Below, in pieces: positions 7,819 to 17,113 of a DNA stretch of 40,450 bases. This stretch comes from a virus. Below the pieces are notes generated by a model. The model had not been told where the DNA came from. It searched no databases and worked only from the letters and a program-made list of their open reading frames with translations. The position numbers were made by a program, and so were the translations under genes. Position 1 is the first letter of the stretch; every line of letters begins with the position of its first letter. The stretch lies in the IMG/VR virus record IMGVR_UViG_3300006733_000025, positions 1-40,450 of that record. One strand, 5' to 3'.

Positions 7819-8628
7819 ATGGACGAAAACACAAAGGTCGCTAACAACCAAGGAGAAGGAACTCCGCAGGTGGATTCGACGCCACCGGAAACAACCGAGA
7901 CTGCAACGCCGAGTGTGGAGAGCGGCGAAAAAGAAGCTCCAGTTGAACAGCAGTCTGACCGACTTGATAAGAACCCTCGTTTCAAGGAAGTCATCGAGCA
8001 GAAGAACGCAGCTAAAGAAGAAGCCGAACGACTCAAAGCCGAGGCCGAACAGTGGAAGCAGCAATACTACGAAGGTTTACAGCCCCAAGAGCAACCTGCT
8101 AACCAACCCTCTGACCCATACGCAGGTATGTCGCCAGCGGAGAAGGAGCAAACTAAGAACTTCATTGATAAATTTGTTATGCCGAATGTCGAGGCAAAAT
8201 ATGCCCCGTTCGTTCAGGAATATCAAACTGAAAAGCTGAACAAGCAGATCACTGAGGCGAAGGAGTTTGCCCAAGGTTACGGAATCGAATTTGATAAAGA
8301 ACTTCCTAACATCGTTAACTATTTATCTCGTCCGGAGAATAGGGGACGATTGACGGCTACCGAAGCGGTTCGCAACTTATACTTTGATAAGATAACAAAC
8401 ACTGTCAGAGCTAAAACTGCGAGCGAGCTTCAAAAAGAAAAAGAGGTCCTTATGGAGAAGAAAAAGCAAGCGAACATGACAAGCAGCTCGATTAACCCCC
8501 AAGCTGTCGTACAGTCCGAGGAAGCGGCGAAAGCCAATATGAATGACTTCCAAAAGACTGCCTACGATGTCAAACGGGCAATCAAAGCTGTTCAAGGGGG
8601 ATATAAAAACCCCAAAGTTAGGAGTTAA
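7819..8628 (+). CDS. Scaffold-like protein
   Basis: This is an acidic, disordered, Thr/Pro/Gln-rich protein with a central coiled-coil stretch (about residues 58-85, EQKNAAKEEAERLKAEAEQW) and a basic C-terminus. It lies directly upstream of the major capsid gene, the standard position and composition of podovirus scaffolding proteins. GGAG precedes the ATG by 11 bases. It should guide procapsid assembly and then leave. The call rests on composition and context, not on a catalytic motif. Confidence 0.75.
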   Translation: MDENTKVANNQGEGTPQVDSTPPETTETATPSVESGEKEAPVEQQSDRLDKNPRFKEVIEQKNAAKEEAERLKAEAEQWKQQYYEGLQPQEQPANQPSDPYAGMSPAEKEQTKNFIDKFVMPNVEAKYAPFVQEYQTEKLNKQITEAKEFAQGYGIEFDKELPNIVNYLSRPENRGRLTATEAVRNLYFDKITNTVRAKTASELQKEKEVLMEKKKQANMTSSSINPQAVVQSEEAAKANMNDFQKTAYDVKRAIKAVQGGYKNPKVRS

Positions 8629-8631
8629 GTA

Positions 8632-9582
8632 ATGGCTTTAAGCGTAACACAAGTTGCGGCAACGACCCTCGATTACCATTCGAAGGAAATTGCAGACGCT
8701 ATTATTAACAACAACGCATTGTCGGCTTGGCTGAAAGCATCTAACAGGGTAAGAGTTGTACAGGGTGGTCAGACTTTCCATGAGAAAGTAATCTACTCGG
8801 AAACAACGGGATTTGATTGGATTTCAAAATCTGATGAAATAACATTGTCGACAACCGATAGCCTGACGGATGCGGAGTATGACATCAAGATTCTTGCTGG
8901 ACCTTTGAAGATTCTCCATTTTGATAAAATGAGAGCTCAAGGTGAACAGCAAGTCGCTGATTTAGTAGAAGTAGTTGTTGAGACCGCAAAATCAACAATG
9001 TCAAATCGTATGGGTGCTGCCGTGTTTAACGACGGAACCAATACAGATGCACTTCACGGAATCCAGCTCTTGGCGTCTACGACAGCAGGTGAGACAGTAG
9101 GTGGAATCGATTCAGGCACGTACACGTGGTGGGACAATCAAAGGGACACTACGGGAACCGCTGGGTTCAATACGAACCAGGCAGGAATCGCATTGTTCAA
9201 TGATATGCTTTCAGACTGTGCACAAAATGACCACGATTTCTCGGATTTAATCGTGACCACAAGTGCTATCTGGACACTATATCAACTGTCAACGACAAAC
9301 GTGACTCGATTAATTGATTCACGAATTGGTGCGTTGGGTTATAAAGCGTTAGATTTTATGGGAGTACCTGTTACATGGGATTCAAATTGTCCTGCGGAAC
9401 ACGCTTACTTCATAAACTCTAAATATATGTATCTACGTGTTCTTGATGGTGGCGAATTCGTAACCAGTGATTGGGAACGTGTTCAGGGCCAGCTTTCAGA
9501 CTACGCAACGATGCATTTCTATGGACAGCTAACTACGAACAACCGTTCGAAGTTAGGCGTAATTAACAGCATAACAGGTTAA
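8632..9582 (+). CDS. Major capsid protein (HK97-fold-like)
   Basis: At 316 aa, right after the scaffold and with AGGAG upstream, this is the shell protein. The N-terminal helix with SKEIADAIINNNALSAWLK, the strand segment FHEKVIYSETTGFDWISKSD, the central AKSTMSNRMGAAVFNDGTNTD and the late RVQGQLSDYATMHFYGQLTT are typical of the phage capsid group with this core. There is no signal peptide, unlike the two genes that follow, so the shell itself assembles in the cytoplasm. Confidence 0.88.
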   Translation: MALSVTQVAATTLDYHSKEIADAIINNNALSAWLKASNRVRVVQGGQTFHEKVIYSETTGFDWISKSDEITLSTTDSLTDAEYDIKILAGPLKILHFDKMRAQGEQQVADLVEVVVETAKSTMSNRMGAAVFNDGTNTDALHGIQLLASTTAGETVGGIDSGTYTWWDNQRDTTGTAGFNTNQAGIALFNDMLSDCAQNDHDFSDLIVTTSAIWTLYQLSTTNVTRLIDSRIGALGYKALDFMGVPVTWDSNCPAEHAYFINSKYMYLRVLDGGEFVTSDWERVQGQLSDYATMHFYGQLTTNNRSKLGVINSITG

Positions 9583-9591
9583 GGAGGAGCT

Positions 9592-10128
9592 ATGAAAAAA
9601 CTATTAGTTTTAGTGCTCGTAGCTTTCTTCTTTGCCACGTGTGCTTATGCGTTGAATGAAACAGCAGAGAACGGTCCCCAGAATATAACAGCTTGTTATA
9701 TGATTGGAACAAGTGCTGTGACTTCAGGCAACGTAGTAGTTCTCACCGACGCAGGAGATACCACAAGGACAATCGAATACGACGGTGCAGAAGTTACTTA
9801 TTCAACAACAAGTGAAGAAATCTACGGTGTCATAGTTGATACTCGAAACTTTACCGAAGCTCAAATGGCTCAAGGTCAATGGATTCGAGTTCAGACATAT
9901 GGCTATAATGATTCGATAGCTGTTACCCAAGGTAGCGGTCCAATTACCATAACTGCTGGCTACGGCCTCCTCACGGATGGCGGAGCAAGAAGCGGTGCTG
10001 CTGGTAATACCATACAGGGTAGAGCGGCAAGAGCTGGTAATGCGGCTGCAACATCGAATGCTGTAGCGTTTACTGCACCTGTCGGAAGCACTGGTCAAAC
10101 GACCATTGAAGGTTGGTTGAATTGGTAA
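9592..10128 (+). CDS. Capsid-decoration-like protein with signal peptide, 178 aa
   Basis: It follows the capsid gene by nine bases with GGAGG upstream, the usual place for a decoration protein. Residues 1-20 are a signal peptide (MKKLLVLVLVAFFF, cleavage at AYA). The mature part is beta-rich with NVVVLTDAGDTTRTIEYDG and YGVIVDTRNF, then Gly/Ala-rich, ending in GWLNW. It is a paralogue of the next gene. Decoration in the cytoplasm and export by Sec are hard to reconcile; either the hydrophobic N-terminus has another role or the protein acts outside. Confidence 0.7.
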   Translation: MKKLLVLVLVAFFFATCAYALNETAENGPQNITACYMIGTSAVTSGNVVVLTDAGDTTRTIEYDGAEVTYSTTSEEIYGVIVDTRNFTEAQMAQGQWIRVQTYGYNDSIAVTQGSGPITITAGYGLLTDGGARSGAAGNTIQGRAARAGNAAATSNAVAFTAPVGSTGQTTIEGWLNW

Positions 10129-10178
10129 ATACACACGAGGTCAGAGAAACTGATAGGATTTTTTCATTGAAGAAAACT

Positions 10179-10760
10179 ATGAGAAACATATTAGTTTTAC
10201 TCGTAGCTTTTGCCTTAATTGGTGGTGCTACGGGGGCATACGCATTGAACGAAAGTGACTCGGAAGGCCAACTCAATATAACCTCGTGTTATATGATTGG
10301 TGTCGGAGACACTACTTCGGGCAATGTTGTTGTGCTTACTGACGATGCTGATACGACAAGAACTATTGAATGGCCTGGTAAGGAAGTAACTTATACAACT
10401 GCCGAAGAACCCATTTATGGCGTAATTGTTGACTCAAGAAATATGAGCAACGCTACAATGGCTAACGGCAGATGGGTAAGGGTTCAGACTTACGGCTACG
10501 TTCCTACAATCAAGATATGTACTGAAGATGTAGGCGGTAGCGGAGGTGCATTACCAAGAATTGTAACTGGAGGAACAGCTATTTGTGCAGGGGGTACTTA
10601 CCTCGACGGAAATAGCAACAACGTCTACGGACTTGCTGTCAACGCAACTGGCGATGCAGAATATGTAGGCAAGGTTGTTACTTCAAATGCAATCTCTCTG
10701 GGAGCGGTTGATGACCGTGATGAACTACAGGCTACCACCGATGGTTGGTTGTATTGGTAA
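10179..10760 (+). CDS. Capsid-decoration-like protein with signal peptide, paralogue, 193 aa
   Basis: It shares with the previous gene the mature start (ALNE), N-I-T-x-C-Y-M-I-G, SGNVVVLTD, DTTRTIE, YGVIVDSRN and W-V-R-V-Q-T-Y-G-Y, and a final GW-Y/N-W. The ATG at 10179 gives a signal peptide ending in AYA; a TTG at 10167 with AGGA upstream is an alternative start, and an earlier GTG at 10113 would bury the signal. Two extra cysteines lie in the insert near KICTEDVG. It probably arose by tandem duplication. Confidence 0.7.
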   Translation: MRNILVLLVAFALIGGATGAYALNESDSEGQLNITSCYMIGVGDTTSGNVVVLTDDADTTRTIEWPGKEVTYTTAEEPIYGVIVDSRNMSNATMANGRWVRVQTYGYVPTIKICTEDVGGSGGALPRIVTGGTAICAGGTYLDGNSNNVYGLAVNATGDAEYVGKVVTSNAISLGAVDDRDELQATTDGWLYW

Positions 10761-10799
10761 ACAGGTTTTGAGGGGAGCCTAAATTCCCCTCACAATTTT

Positions 10800-11915
10800 A
10801 TGAAATATCTATTACCGTTGCTTCTTATATCGTCACAGTTGATGATATTTCCCCAGCTTTCATTTCGCTGGTGCAAGGAAGTGACAGCACAGGTTTTGAT
10901 GGTAGCGGGTATCTGCTACTTCATATGGCAAAAGAATAAGTCCATAGCACTATTCGTTCTTTGGAGTTTATTTACGTTCTTCCTTTTTAGGGGTTTACTC
11001 GTTAATGACGTAGCGGTTCCCTCTAAATACATACTTAACGGTGTGATGATGCTCAATATGATTAACATCGTGCTCTACGGTATGTTCTACGCAGTATTAC
11101 GCAACATAAAACTTGATAAGAATGTAATCTATAAGACCTTTTGCTTTATAGCAATATTTCAATCGCTCTATGTCATATTCCAAGTCTTACAGTTAGACCA
11201 GTTCTTTCATAATATAAGTTTGGCTGACGGAGACAACCCTGTGAGGGTCTGCTGGCCAGTGGGCCTTTGGGGAAACGAGAGTCTTGTATCGTGGTGCATA
11301 GCGATTTGTGCTCCGTTCTTTCTCCAGTTTAAGCAGTTTCGTTATAAGCTGGGATATGCACTTTCAGGTTTGGCGATTGTGCTCACGGGTTGTTCCGCTG
11401 GCCTATTAGCTTATGGTTGCGGACTTTTGTTCTTTTTGTTTTTTAGAAGTCGTAAACTAGCTGTAACCTTAATTATACTCTTTGCACTTATTGGTGGTGG
11501 CTTAACCTTTTCCGGAAAAACTGGCGAATACCTTAACCCCACCCACCGCTTTGAGGTGTGGAAGACAGCAATAGACATAGGCAAGACAAAAGGATTAACA
11601 GGTTGGGGACACGGTTCTTTTGCAACTACATTTTATCCACAAGCACCCATAGAAATACAGCGAGACGGGTGGTGGAGACAAGCCCATAACGAGTTTGTTC
11701 AAGTGTTCTACGAGCAAGGGGTTATTGGTCTTGGGATATTGTTAAGTTTAATGTGGATAGCCTTTATGACGTTCATTAAGAAACGTAAGGGGCTTATCCC
11801 ATTCACAAGTTTAGTAGCAGCAAGTTGCTGTATGTTTTTTGGGTTTCCGTTGCGGACAGCGATGGGAGCGTTGATAGTAGTGAGTCTCGTATTATTTGAA
11901 AAGGAGAATCAATAA
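10800..11915 (+). CDS. O-antigen ligase / polymerase-like membrane protein
   Basis: About ten hydrophobic segments span its 371 aa. The long loop holds the WaaL/Wzy_C hallmark: R250-x3-W254 (HRFEVWKTA), GWGHGSF (268-274), and AHNEF (295-299) followed by EQGVIGLG. Family members transfer undecaprenyl-linked O-polysaccharide to lipid A core or polymerise it in the inner membrane. Its neighbours are decoration-like and adaptor genes and the next start overlaps its last base, so it belongs to the late operon. A role in altering host surface sugar is inference. Ligase and polymerase cannot be told apart by eye. Confidence 0.75.
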   Translation: MKYLLPLLLISSQLMIFPQLSFRWCKEVTAQVLMVAGICYFIWQKNKSIALFVLWSLFTFFLFRGLLVNDVAVPSKYILNGVMMLNMINIVLYGMFYAVLRNIKLDKNVIYKTFCFIAIFQSLYVIFQVLQLDQFFHNISLADGDNPVRVCWPVGLWGNESLVSWCIAICAPFFLQFKQFRYKLGYALSGLAIVLTGCSAGLLAYGCGLLFFLFFRSRKLAVTLIILFALIGGGLTFSGKTGEYLNPTHRFEVWKTAIDIGKTKGLTGWGHGSFATTFYPQAPIEIQRDGWWRQAHNEFVQVFYEQGVIGLGILLSLMWIAFMTFIKKRKGLIPFTSLVAASCCMFFGFPLRTAMGALIVVSLVLFEKENQ

Positions 11916-12280
11916 TGGCAACACCAGGATACCAAGCAGTACATTTAAGTGATGTTTCAAAAGGAAGAAGATTAGATGTTATAGGTACATTGGATGCGAC
12001 GGGAGCAGGGTTTACGGTTCAGGCAGTAAGTGTGACTGACACCGCAACTGCCTTACCCACAACACCTATGAGCAATAGAAAAGCAATATCGGTTAGAAAT
12101 TGGAGCACGAGTGCCCAGAGGATTTATGTGGGTGGTAGCGATGTAACTACAGCAACAGGCTACCCAGTTCAGGCAACAGAGGGACTACCATTTAACCTTT
12201 CAAGTGGAGCAGAACTCTACGGCATAGCAGATACGGGTGAGACCGTTGATGTCCGTGTAATTGAGATAAATAACAATTAG
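11915..12280 (+). CDS. Small beta-rich protein, 121 aa
   Basis: It begins in the TAATG of the O-antigen-ligase-like gene, behind AAGGAG. The second half shows ISVRNWSTSAQRIYVGGSDV, then an ELYGIAD strand and a terminal VDVRVIEI strand. This matches the motif order of the exported protein at 6775, but here there is no signal peptide. It lies before the adaptor. A small virion surface protein is possible. Confidence 0.65.
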   Translation: MATPGYQAVHLSDVSKGRRLDVIGTLDATGAGFTVQAVSVTDTATALPTTPMSNRKAISVRNWSTSAQRIYVGGSDVTTATGYPVQATEGLPFNLSSGAELYGIADTGETVDVRVIEINNN

Positions 12281-12288
12281 GAGGTTCT

Positions 12289-13431
12289 ATGACTTTAGCT
12301 GAATTAAGAACCCGTGTATATAAACGTCTTGGGCGAGCAGATGACATCACCCTTGACAATGATATAGTCTATGCCTTTGAAATGGTGCAGGACGATATAA
12401 CAAGTACAGTAAACCTGTATGAGTTAATGGTTCACGACACAACAAGCTTGCAACCCTTACCATACACCCGTGCTTATAGCTTACCAAGTGACTTCGGTAA
12501 AATGATACAGATATGGAATGACGATGATTATGGCACAGAGCTTCGACGTATCTATCCCACGAACTATAAGAACTATATGGACGACATCAACGCTACAGGA
12601 ACAGAACCGCACTATTATGACATAATCGGTGCAAGTACAACAAGTAAGCGTATAGAGCTTTTCCCGATGCGAGCAAGACATACTCAAGGTCTTATAACTG
12701 CCTATGCTAATGCTGGCGGTGGAGAGGTAACAGTAACCTGCACAGCCCATGGACTTTCAGACGATGATTGGATAACGATAAGTGGCACAACAAACTATAA
12801 CGGCACTTTCCAAATAGGAACCGTAACTACAAACACTTTCAACATTACAGACACTTGGGTAGCTGATGATGCTACGGGAACATGGGAACTTGAGAGTGCC
12901 ACGCATGGTGCAATAACCGCCTATGCTAATTATGCTGCAGTGGTAACGGGAGCAGTTAGGGTGACAAGTGCAGACCACGGAAGAACAACGGGAGAATGGG
13001 TTACAATTTCTGGAACCACGAACTATGATGGCACTTACCAAATAACCCAAATCAATGACGACAACTTCTATATCACAGCAACGTGGGTAGCAGACGACGG
13101 GACTGGTGTATGGGAAAAGCTTACTTACCTACCCTTCATTTACCAACGCCGCCTTGACTACCTCTCTAATACTACCGACGAGAATATTCTAACACAGTTC
13201 TATCCACAGGTTTATATTGAGGGGGCGGTTTATTATCTCTACCGTGACGCTATATATAGGGACCAGCCCGAAAAGATAGCCTTTAGGAAACAGGAATACG
13301 ACAAGCAGATGGCACTTATGCTAAAAGCAGAACGCCAGCCTGACAAGATAACAATGATTTCCCCAAAGAGAATAATCCCCTCAACAGATAGGATGTACAA
13401 TGTTCAAACAAGCGGTTATAACGATGCTTAA
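12289..13431 (+). CDS. Head-tail adaptor-like protein with inserted tandem repeats, 380 aa
   Basis: The N-terminus (MTLAELRTRVYKRLGRADD) and the C-terminal part (YLPFIYQRRLDYLS...YPQVYIEGAVYYLYRD) fit podovirus adaptors of the P22 gp4 type that bind the portal ring. Between them lie two repeats of about 65 aa (136-200 and 209-276), each with HG-L/R, WxTISGTTNY-N/D-GT and VADD-x-TGxWE. Similar repeats in phage proteins are often labelled 'E1 FCCH domain'. The repeats probably form beta domains projecting from the neck. GGAGG precedes the ATG. Confidence 0.65.
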   Translation: MTLAELRTRVYKRLGRADDITLDNDIVYAFEMVQDDITSTVNLYELMVHDTTSLQPLPYTRAYSLPSDFGKMIQIWNDDDYGTELRRIYPTNYKNYMDDINATGTEPHYYDIIGASTTSKRIELFPMRARHTQGLITAYANAGGGEVTVTCTAHGLSDDDWITISGTTNYNGTFQIGTVTTNTFNITDTWVADDATGTWELESATHGAITAYANYAAVVTGAVRVTSADHGRTTGEWVTISGTTNYDGTYQITQINDDNFYITATWVADDGTGVWEKLTYLPFIYQRRLDYLSNTTDENILTQFYPQVYIEGAVYYLYRDAIYRDQPEKIAFRKQEYDKQMALMLKAERQPDKITMISPKRIIPSTDRMYNVQTSGYNDA

Positions 13432-13741
13432 AAGAATACAACTCCTTGTACTTGTATGTACAATTGTATGTACGATACATATACAATCCTTTGCTGGCGG
13501 TAAGTGCCAGTTCTGTAATGGACCAGTGGATGATATAAGCACTACCACTGTTGAGATGTACACCTATTGGGATATTGAGGCAAAAGCCCCATATCTAAAG
13601 AACGGCAAACGTAAACTAAAAGACGTAGAGATTGAAGCTACCTATGGCAAGTGTAAGAAATGCGATAGGTTCTGCGAATATTATAAAGTCAAAAAAGTCA
13701 AAGATGCCCCTCCAGGAGCTAAAGAAAAGAAAATTAAATGA
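13424..13741 (+). CDS. Exported zinc-ribbon-like protein, 105 aa
   Basis: The ATG at 13424, overlapping the adaptor stop, places a signal peptide at the N-terminus (LLVLVCTIVC core, SFA-G cleavage). The mature part has two Cys pairs, CQFC and CKKC, plus a nearby RFC, spaced like a zinc ribbon, and is otherwise Lys-rich. An ATG at 13400 would add eight residues and spoil the signal. A disulfide- or zinc-stabilised periplasmic protein in the tail gene cluster is unexpected. Function unknown. Confidence 0.6.
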   Translation: MLKRIQLLVLVCTIVCTIHIQSFAGGKCQFCNGPVDDISTTTVEMYTYWDIEAKAPYLKNGKRKLKDVEIEATYGKCKKCDRFCEYYKVKKVKDAPPGAKEKKIK

Positions 13742-16700
13742 AAAAACTCTTAATAGCCCTATTGGTATTAAGCCTTGCAGCTACAGCATATGGAGCAGAG
13801 CGATTCAAGATACGCAGTTTTATGGGGCTTAATACGAGATTAAACCCGTACGAAATAAAAGATAATGAATCCCCCGATATGGCGAACTTCGTGTTAGACG
13901 AGGCTGGTTCCCTTACCGAGCGACCCCTTTTCCAGCGATATAACGAAGATTCAGCAGGACCCATACCCATTACAGACCTATTCAAGTTTTACGAATCAAA
14001 CGATGTTGGACATCTGATATGTGCTGGTGGTACGCAATTATTCCAAGCTACGGGTGGTGCGTTAGATCCCATACTTACAGCTAATACAGTAACAACCTAT
14101 ACTGATTGGGGCTTTGAAAAGTTTGTAAGCGGTAGTGAGGAATGGGTATTTGCTGCTAATACAGATACAGAGTTGCTTTGGTGGGACGGCTCTCTTGGCA
14201 GAGACTTCGGTGAATGTGGTGGAGGACCAGATGACAATATAAGCATTCTAAAGGTTCATAAGAGTCGCTTATTTGGGTCTGGTAGCGATGAATATCCTTA
14301 TCGGGTTTATTATTCTTCTCTTTCCGAAGGAAACGACTGGGCTACAACAGGCGGCACACTCGACTTACCTACATACGAAAAGATTATGGCTCTGGAGGTG
14401 CTTGGTGACATCCTCTATATTTTTACCAGAGCAAATATCTACGCCCTCTATGGGGACACTCCAAATGAATTTAACTTGCGACCCACACACTCAAACTATG
14501 GCACTCACGCTCGGCGTTCAGTGGTAAAGGGGGACAAGTTAATATTTTTTCTTAACAAGGCAGGGGTATTTGTTTTTGATGGGTATCAATCAACAAATCT
14601 TTCAGAACCTATCCTACCAACGATAGAAGGCATATCAAGCACTTATTTAGACAAAGCCGCAGGAGTGTATGACAAGAATGGTCGTTACTGGCTTTCTTGT
14701 GCAAGTAGTGGAAGTACCTTAAACGACCAGATACTCGTATATGATGTACCTTTAAAACAGTGGTATTTACTTAATAGTGCAAACTTCGCCTCGCTTATCA
14801 AGCTTGATGGTGGTACAGATACAGGACAACTATATGCTGGCTGTTCCGATAGGGCGGGTTGGCTCTGGCAGTTACAACGTGGTAGTGCAGAAGAACAGAT
14901 TATTATAAACTCGTTAGAACAATTAAACGATGGAGTAACGTTTAATACTGTCATATGGGACGTTGACAATCCTACACTACGCTTATTGGGTGGGGCGTTT
15001 GGAGATGTGGGAGAAGCTACGAGCTCTGACCCATATACAACTCTGCTGTGTCACTTTGACGGGGCAGATGAGGCAACCACAAGCGTTGATTCAAGTCTTT
15101 CGGGACACACCCTAACCCTTAATGGGAATGCTCAACTTGATACATCAGAAGCCCGCTATGGACCTTCTTCGATTTATTTTGATGGTTCTGGAGATTTTGT
15201 AACTGTTCCAGCTTCAAATGACTGGGTGTTTGGGACCGATGATTTTACCATAGAATTCTGGGTGAATTTTGCCAGTGAGCTATGGGGACAGCCCGATACT
15301 TATGGTATGTGGTTTATAGACGCCTATACATCAGGATTACCATGGGTGGGTTGGTCTTTGGGATGTGACCAAAATACTGACCGACATATAAGTTTTGCTG
15401 CGTATGATAGTGGTGGTACAACAGTTGCTCAATATAGTGCTGATTTTGAACCCACAATTGATACGTGGTATCACATAGCGGTTGAACGATATGGTAGTGA
15501 ATGTCTTATATTTATAGATGGTGAACAACAAACTGTTACTGAATATACTTCTTTTGCAGATTTAGATGCTGGCGGAACTCTTTATATAGGTCGCCACATG
15601 AATATAAGTGCTGCTTGGTATTGGGATGCAAACGATTGGATGGATGAAATACGCATATCAAAGGGTATAGCTCGCTATACTGGTGACTTTGACCCAGGTG
15701 TAAGAGTTCAAGACGGCTGGTACGCAAGTGACAACTTCACGATAAATGTAACAGGAGCAACTGCTCTTGGAACAATAGAGTGGAATGAAACCATAGATGG
15801 TACTTGGGAAGATTTACAGGTTACTACACGTACAGGTGCGACAGATGCTACAGTTGATTATGATGGCTGGGAAACGTGGGTATCAACTAATGTGGTCTCA
15901 ATAGACGTTGTTAGCGACGACTTCGCAGCGTGGACTTCCGTTGACACAAACACAATGACAGTTATGCGACCTATTGATAGTCGTGGAATACAGGCAAGAG
16001 ATGTTTGGAGCTATGAGACAGACGACGATGTTTCGCCCCCCTCGGTACAGTTTGAAGTGTCCCGTGGTACAGCAACCATTACAAGCCCTCGTGTAGCTTG
16101 GAGAACATTCCCAGAAACAGATATAGACCAAGATACATTCATAGGTTATTGGTTGATGTCCCCATCAACAGGCGATAGCGTAATCCTTTCAATAGGAGAA
16201 GTAACGCCTAACATAGTTGGCTATATAACGGCTAACACAATAGAAGCAAACACTTGGGAGTATCATTATTGGAATCTGTCTGACTATGCTTCTACCGACC
16301 TTGACTACCTCACCTTTATGCAACTTCAATATATCGGAGATATGCAGGGGTCAATATACCTCGGAGATGTGTATGCGTATGACTTCTATGACAATGGCGA
16401 CTTGATGACCTCTACACCAGATAACCAGCTACAATTCAGAGTAATCGAAGCGAGTGTAGTTGAGATGCAGACCCCAGAGATGAACTTCGCTAATGGGTTC
16501 ATAATCAAGTTTACATATGCAAGCGTAGCTGGGTCAGAGGAAGGTGCGTTCCTATCTAAATGGTTCAGTAAACCCCTTGACTTTAAGTCGGAATACAATA
16601 AGAACTTTCACTTCGTAGAACTCACAGCAAAGTCAATGGCGAGTCCTACGGATAATATAGTATCAATAAGCTGGGATTGTGATGATGGAGATAGGACAGG

Positions 16701-16878
16701 TTGTATGGAAGATACATTCCCAGTAAGCGACGAAAGAGTTAAACTTCGTTACTGGTTCCCAAGCGGTACTTGGGGCAAAGAGATACAACTTGAGATTACG
16801 GACAATGTAGTGGATAGCGATCTTGTTATTTACAACCTTAATCTCTCGTACACATTAGGAGCGGGCGATGGGACTTGA
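13738..16878 (+). CDS. gp10-like tail protein with signal peptide and LamG domain, 1046 aa
   Basis: After a signal peptide (MKKLLIALLVLSLA, cleavage at AYG) comes FMGLNTRLNPYEIKDNESPD with NFVLDEAGSLTERP. That is the opening of P22 gp10-type tail stabilisation proteins with a beta-propeller. About residues 430-650 form a concanavalin-like LamG domain (LLCHFDGAD, IEFWVNF, WYHIAVER, LYIGRHMN), typical of sugar binding. The remaining third is beta-rich. It likely closes the tail tube or binds receptor sugar. The signal peptide is not expected for a tail hub protein. Its start overlaps the previous stop (ATGA). Confidence 0.7.
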   Translation: MKKLLIALLVLSLAATAYGAERFKIRSFMGLNTRLNPYEIKDNESPDMANFVLDEAGSLTERPLFQRYNEDSAGPIPITDLFKFYESNDVGHLICAGGTQLFQATGGALDPILTANTVTTYTDWGFEKFVSGSEEWVFAANTDTELLWWDGSLGRDFGECGGGPDDNISILKVHKSRLFGSGSDEYPYRVYYSSLSEGNDWATTGGTLDLPTYEKIMALEVLGDILYIFTRANIYALYGDTPNEFNLRPTHSNYGTHARRSVVKGDKLIFFLNKAGVFVFDGYQSTNLSEPILPTIEGISSTYLDKAAGVYDKNGRYWLSCASSGSTLNDQILVYDVPLKQWYLLNSANFASLIKLDGGTDTGQLYAGCSDRAGWLWQLQRGSAEEQIIINSLEQLNDGVTFNTVIWDVDNPTLRLLGGAFGDVGEATSSDPYTTLLCHFDGADEATTSVDSSLSGHTLTLNGNAQLDTSEARYGPSSIYFDGSGDFVTVPASNDWVFGTDDFTIEFWVNFASELWGQPDTYGMWFIDAYTSGLPWVGWSLGCDQNTDRHISFAAYDSGGTTVAQYSADFEPTIDTWYHIAVERYGSECLIFIDGEQQTVTEYTSFADLDAGGTLYIGRHMNISAAWYWDANDWMDEIRISKGIARYTGDFDPGVRVQDGWYASDNFTINVTGATALGTIEWNETIDGTWEDLQVTTRTGATDATVDYDGWETWVSTNVVSIDVVSDDFAAWTSVDTNTMTVMRPIDSRGIQARDVWSYETDDDVSPPSVQFEVSRGTATITSPRVAWRTFPETDIDQDTFIGYWLMSPSTGDSVILSIGEVTPNIVGYITANTIEANTWEYHYWNLSDYASTDLDYLTFMQLQYIGDMQGSIYLGDVYAYDFYDNGDLMTSTPDNQLQFRVIEASVVEMQTPEMNFANGFIIKFTYASVAGSEEGAFLSKWFSKPLDFKSEYNKNFHFVELTAKSMASPTDNIVSISWDCDDGDRTGCMEDTFPVSDERVKLRYWFPSGTWGKEIQLEITDNVVDSDLVIYNLNLSYTLGAGDGT

Positions 16879-17113
16879 TTTATTACCGATAGCGTCACCA
16901 GATGATTTTCAGGCTATTAAAGAGAACTTTAAAAGAATAAGTGACAACGTGCAAAGCTTGCAAAAGCTAAAGGAGAAAGATTACCTTACTACTGCACCTT
17001 CAACCAATGATCTTAACGACAAGCAAATGACACTCGCAGAGATCGGTGGAACAATGTACATATATATGAGGGTAGGGGGTAATAACTATCGTGTCGCACT
17101 CAACGCAGTTTGA
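16868..17113 (+). CDS. Hypothetical protein, 81 aa
   Basis: It overlaps the end of the gp10-like gene by 11 bases. An N-terminal helical half with coiled-coil character (ENFKRISDNVQSLQKLKEKD) is followed by a small beta part (GGTMYIYMRVGGNNYRVAL), which resembles the C-terminal strand pair of fibre-associated proteins. It may be a small tail or fibre adaptor; no family is recognised. Confidence 0.6.
   Translation: MGLDLLPIASPDDFQAIKENFKRISDNVQSLQKLKEKDYLTTAPSTNDLNDKQMTLAEIGGTMYIYMRVGGNNYRVALNAV

Noticed and set aside
13450-13488. Repeated TGTATGTAC and an ATTGTAT/ATACAAT inverted repeat
   Set aside because: It lies in the hydrophobic codons (Val, Cys, Thr, Ile) of a signal peptide, which readily create such patterns; no regulatory context.
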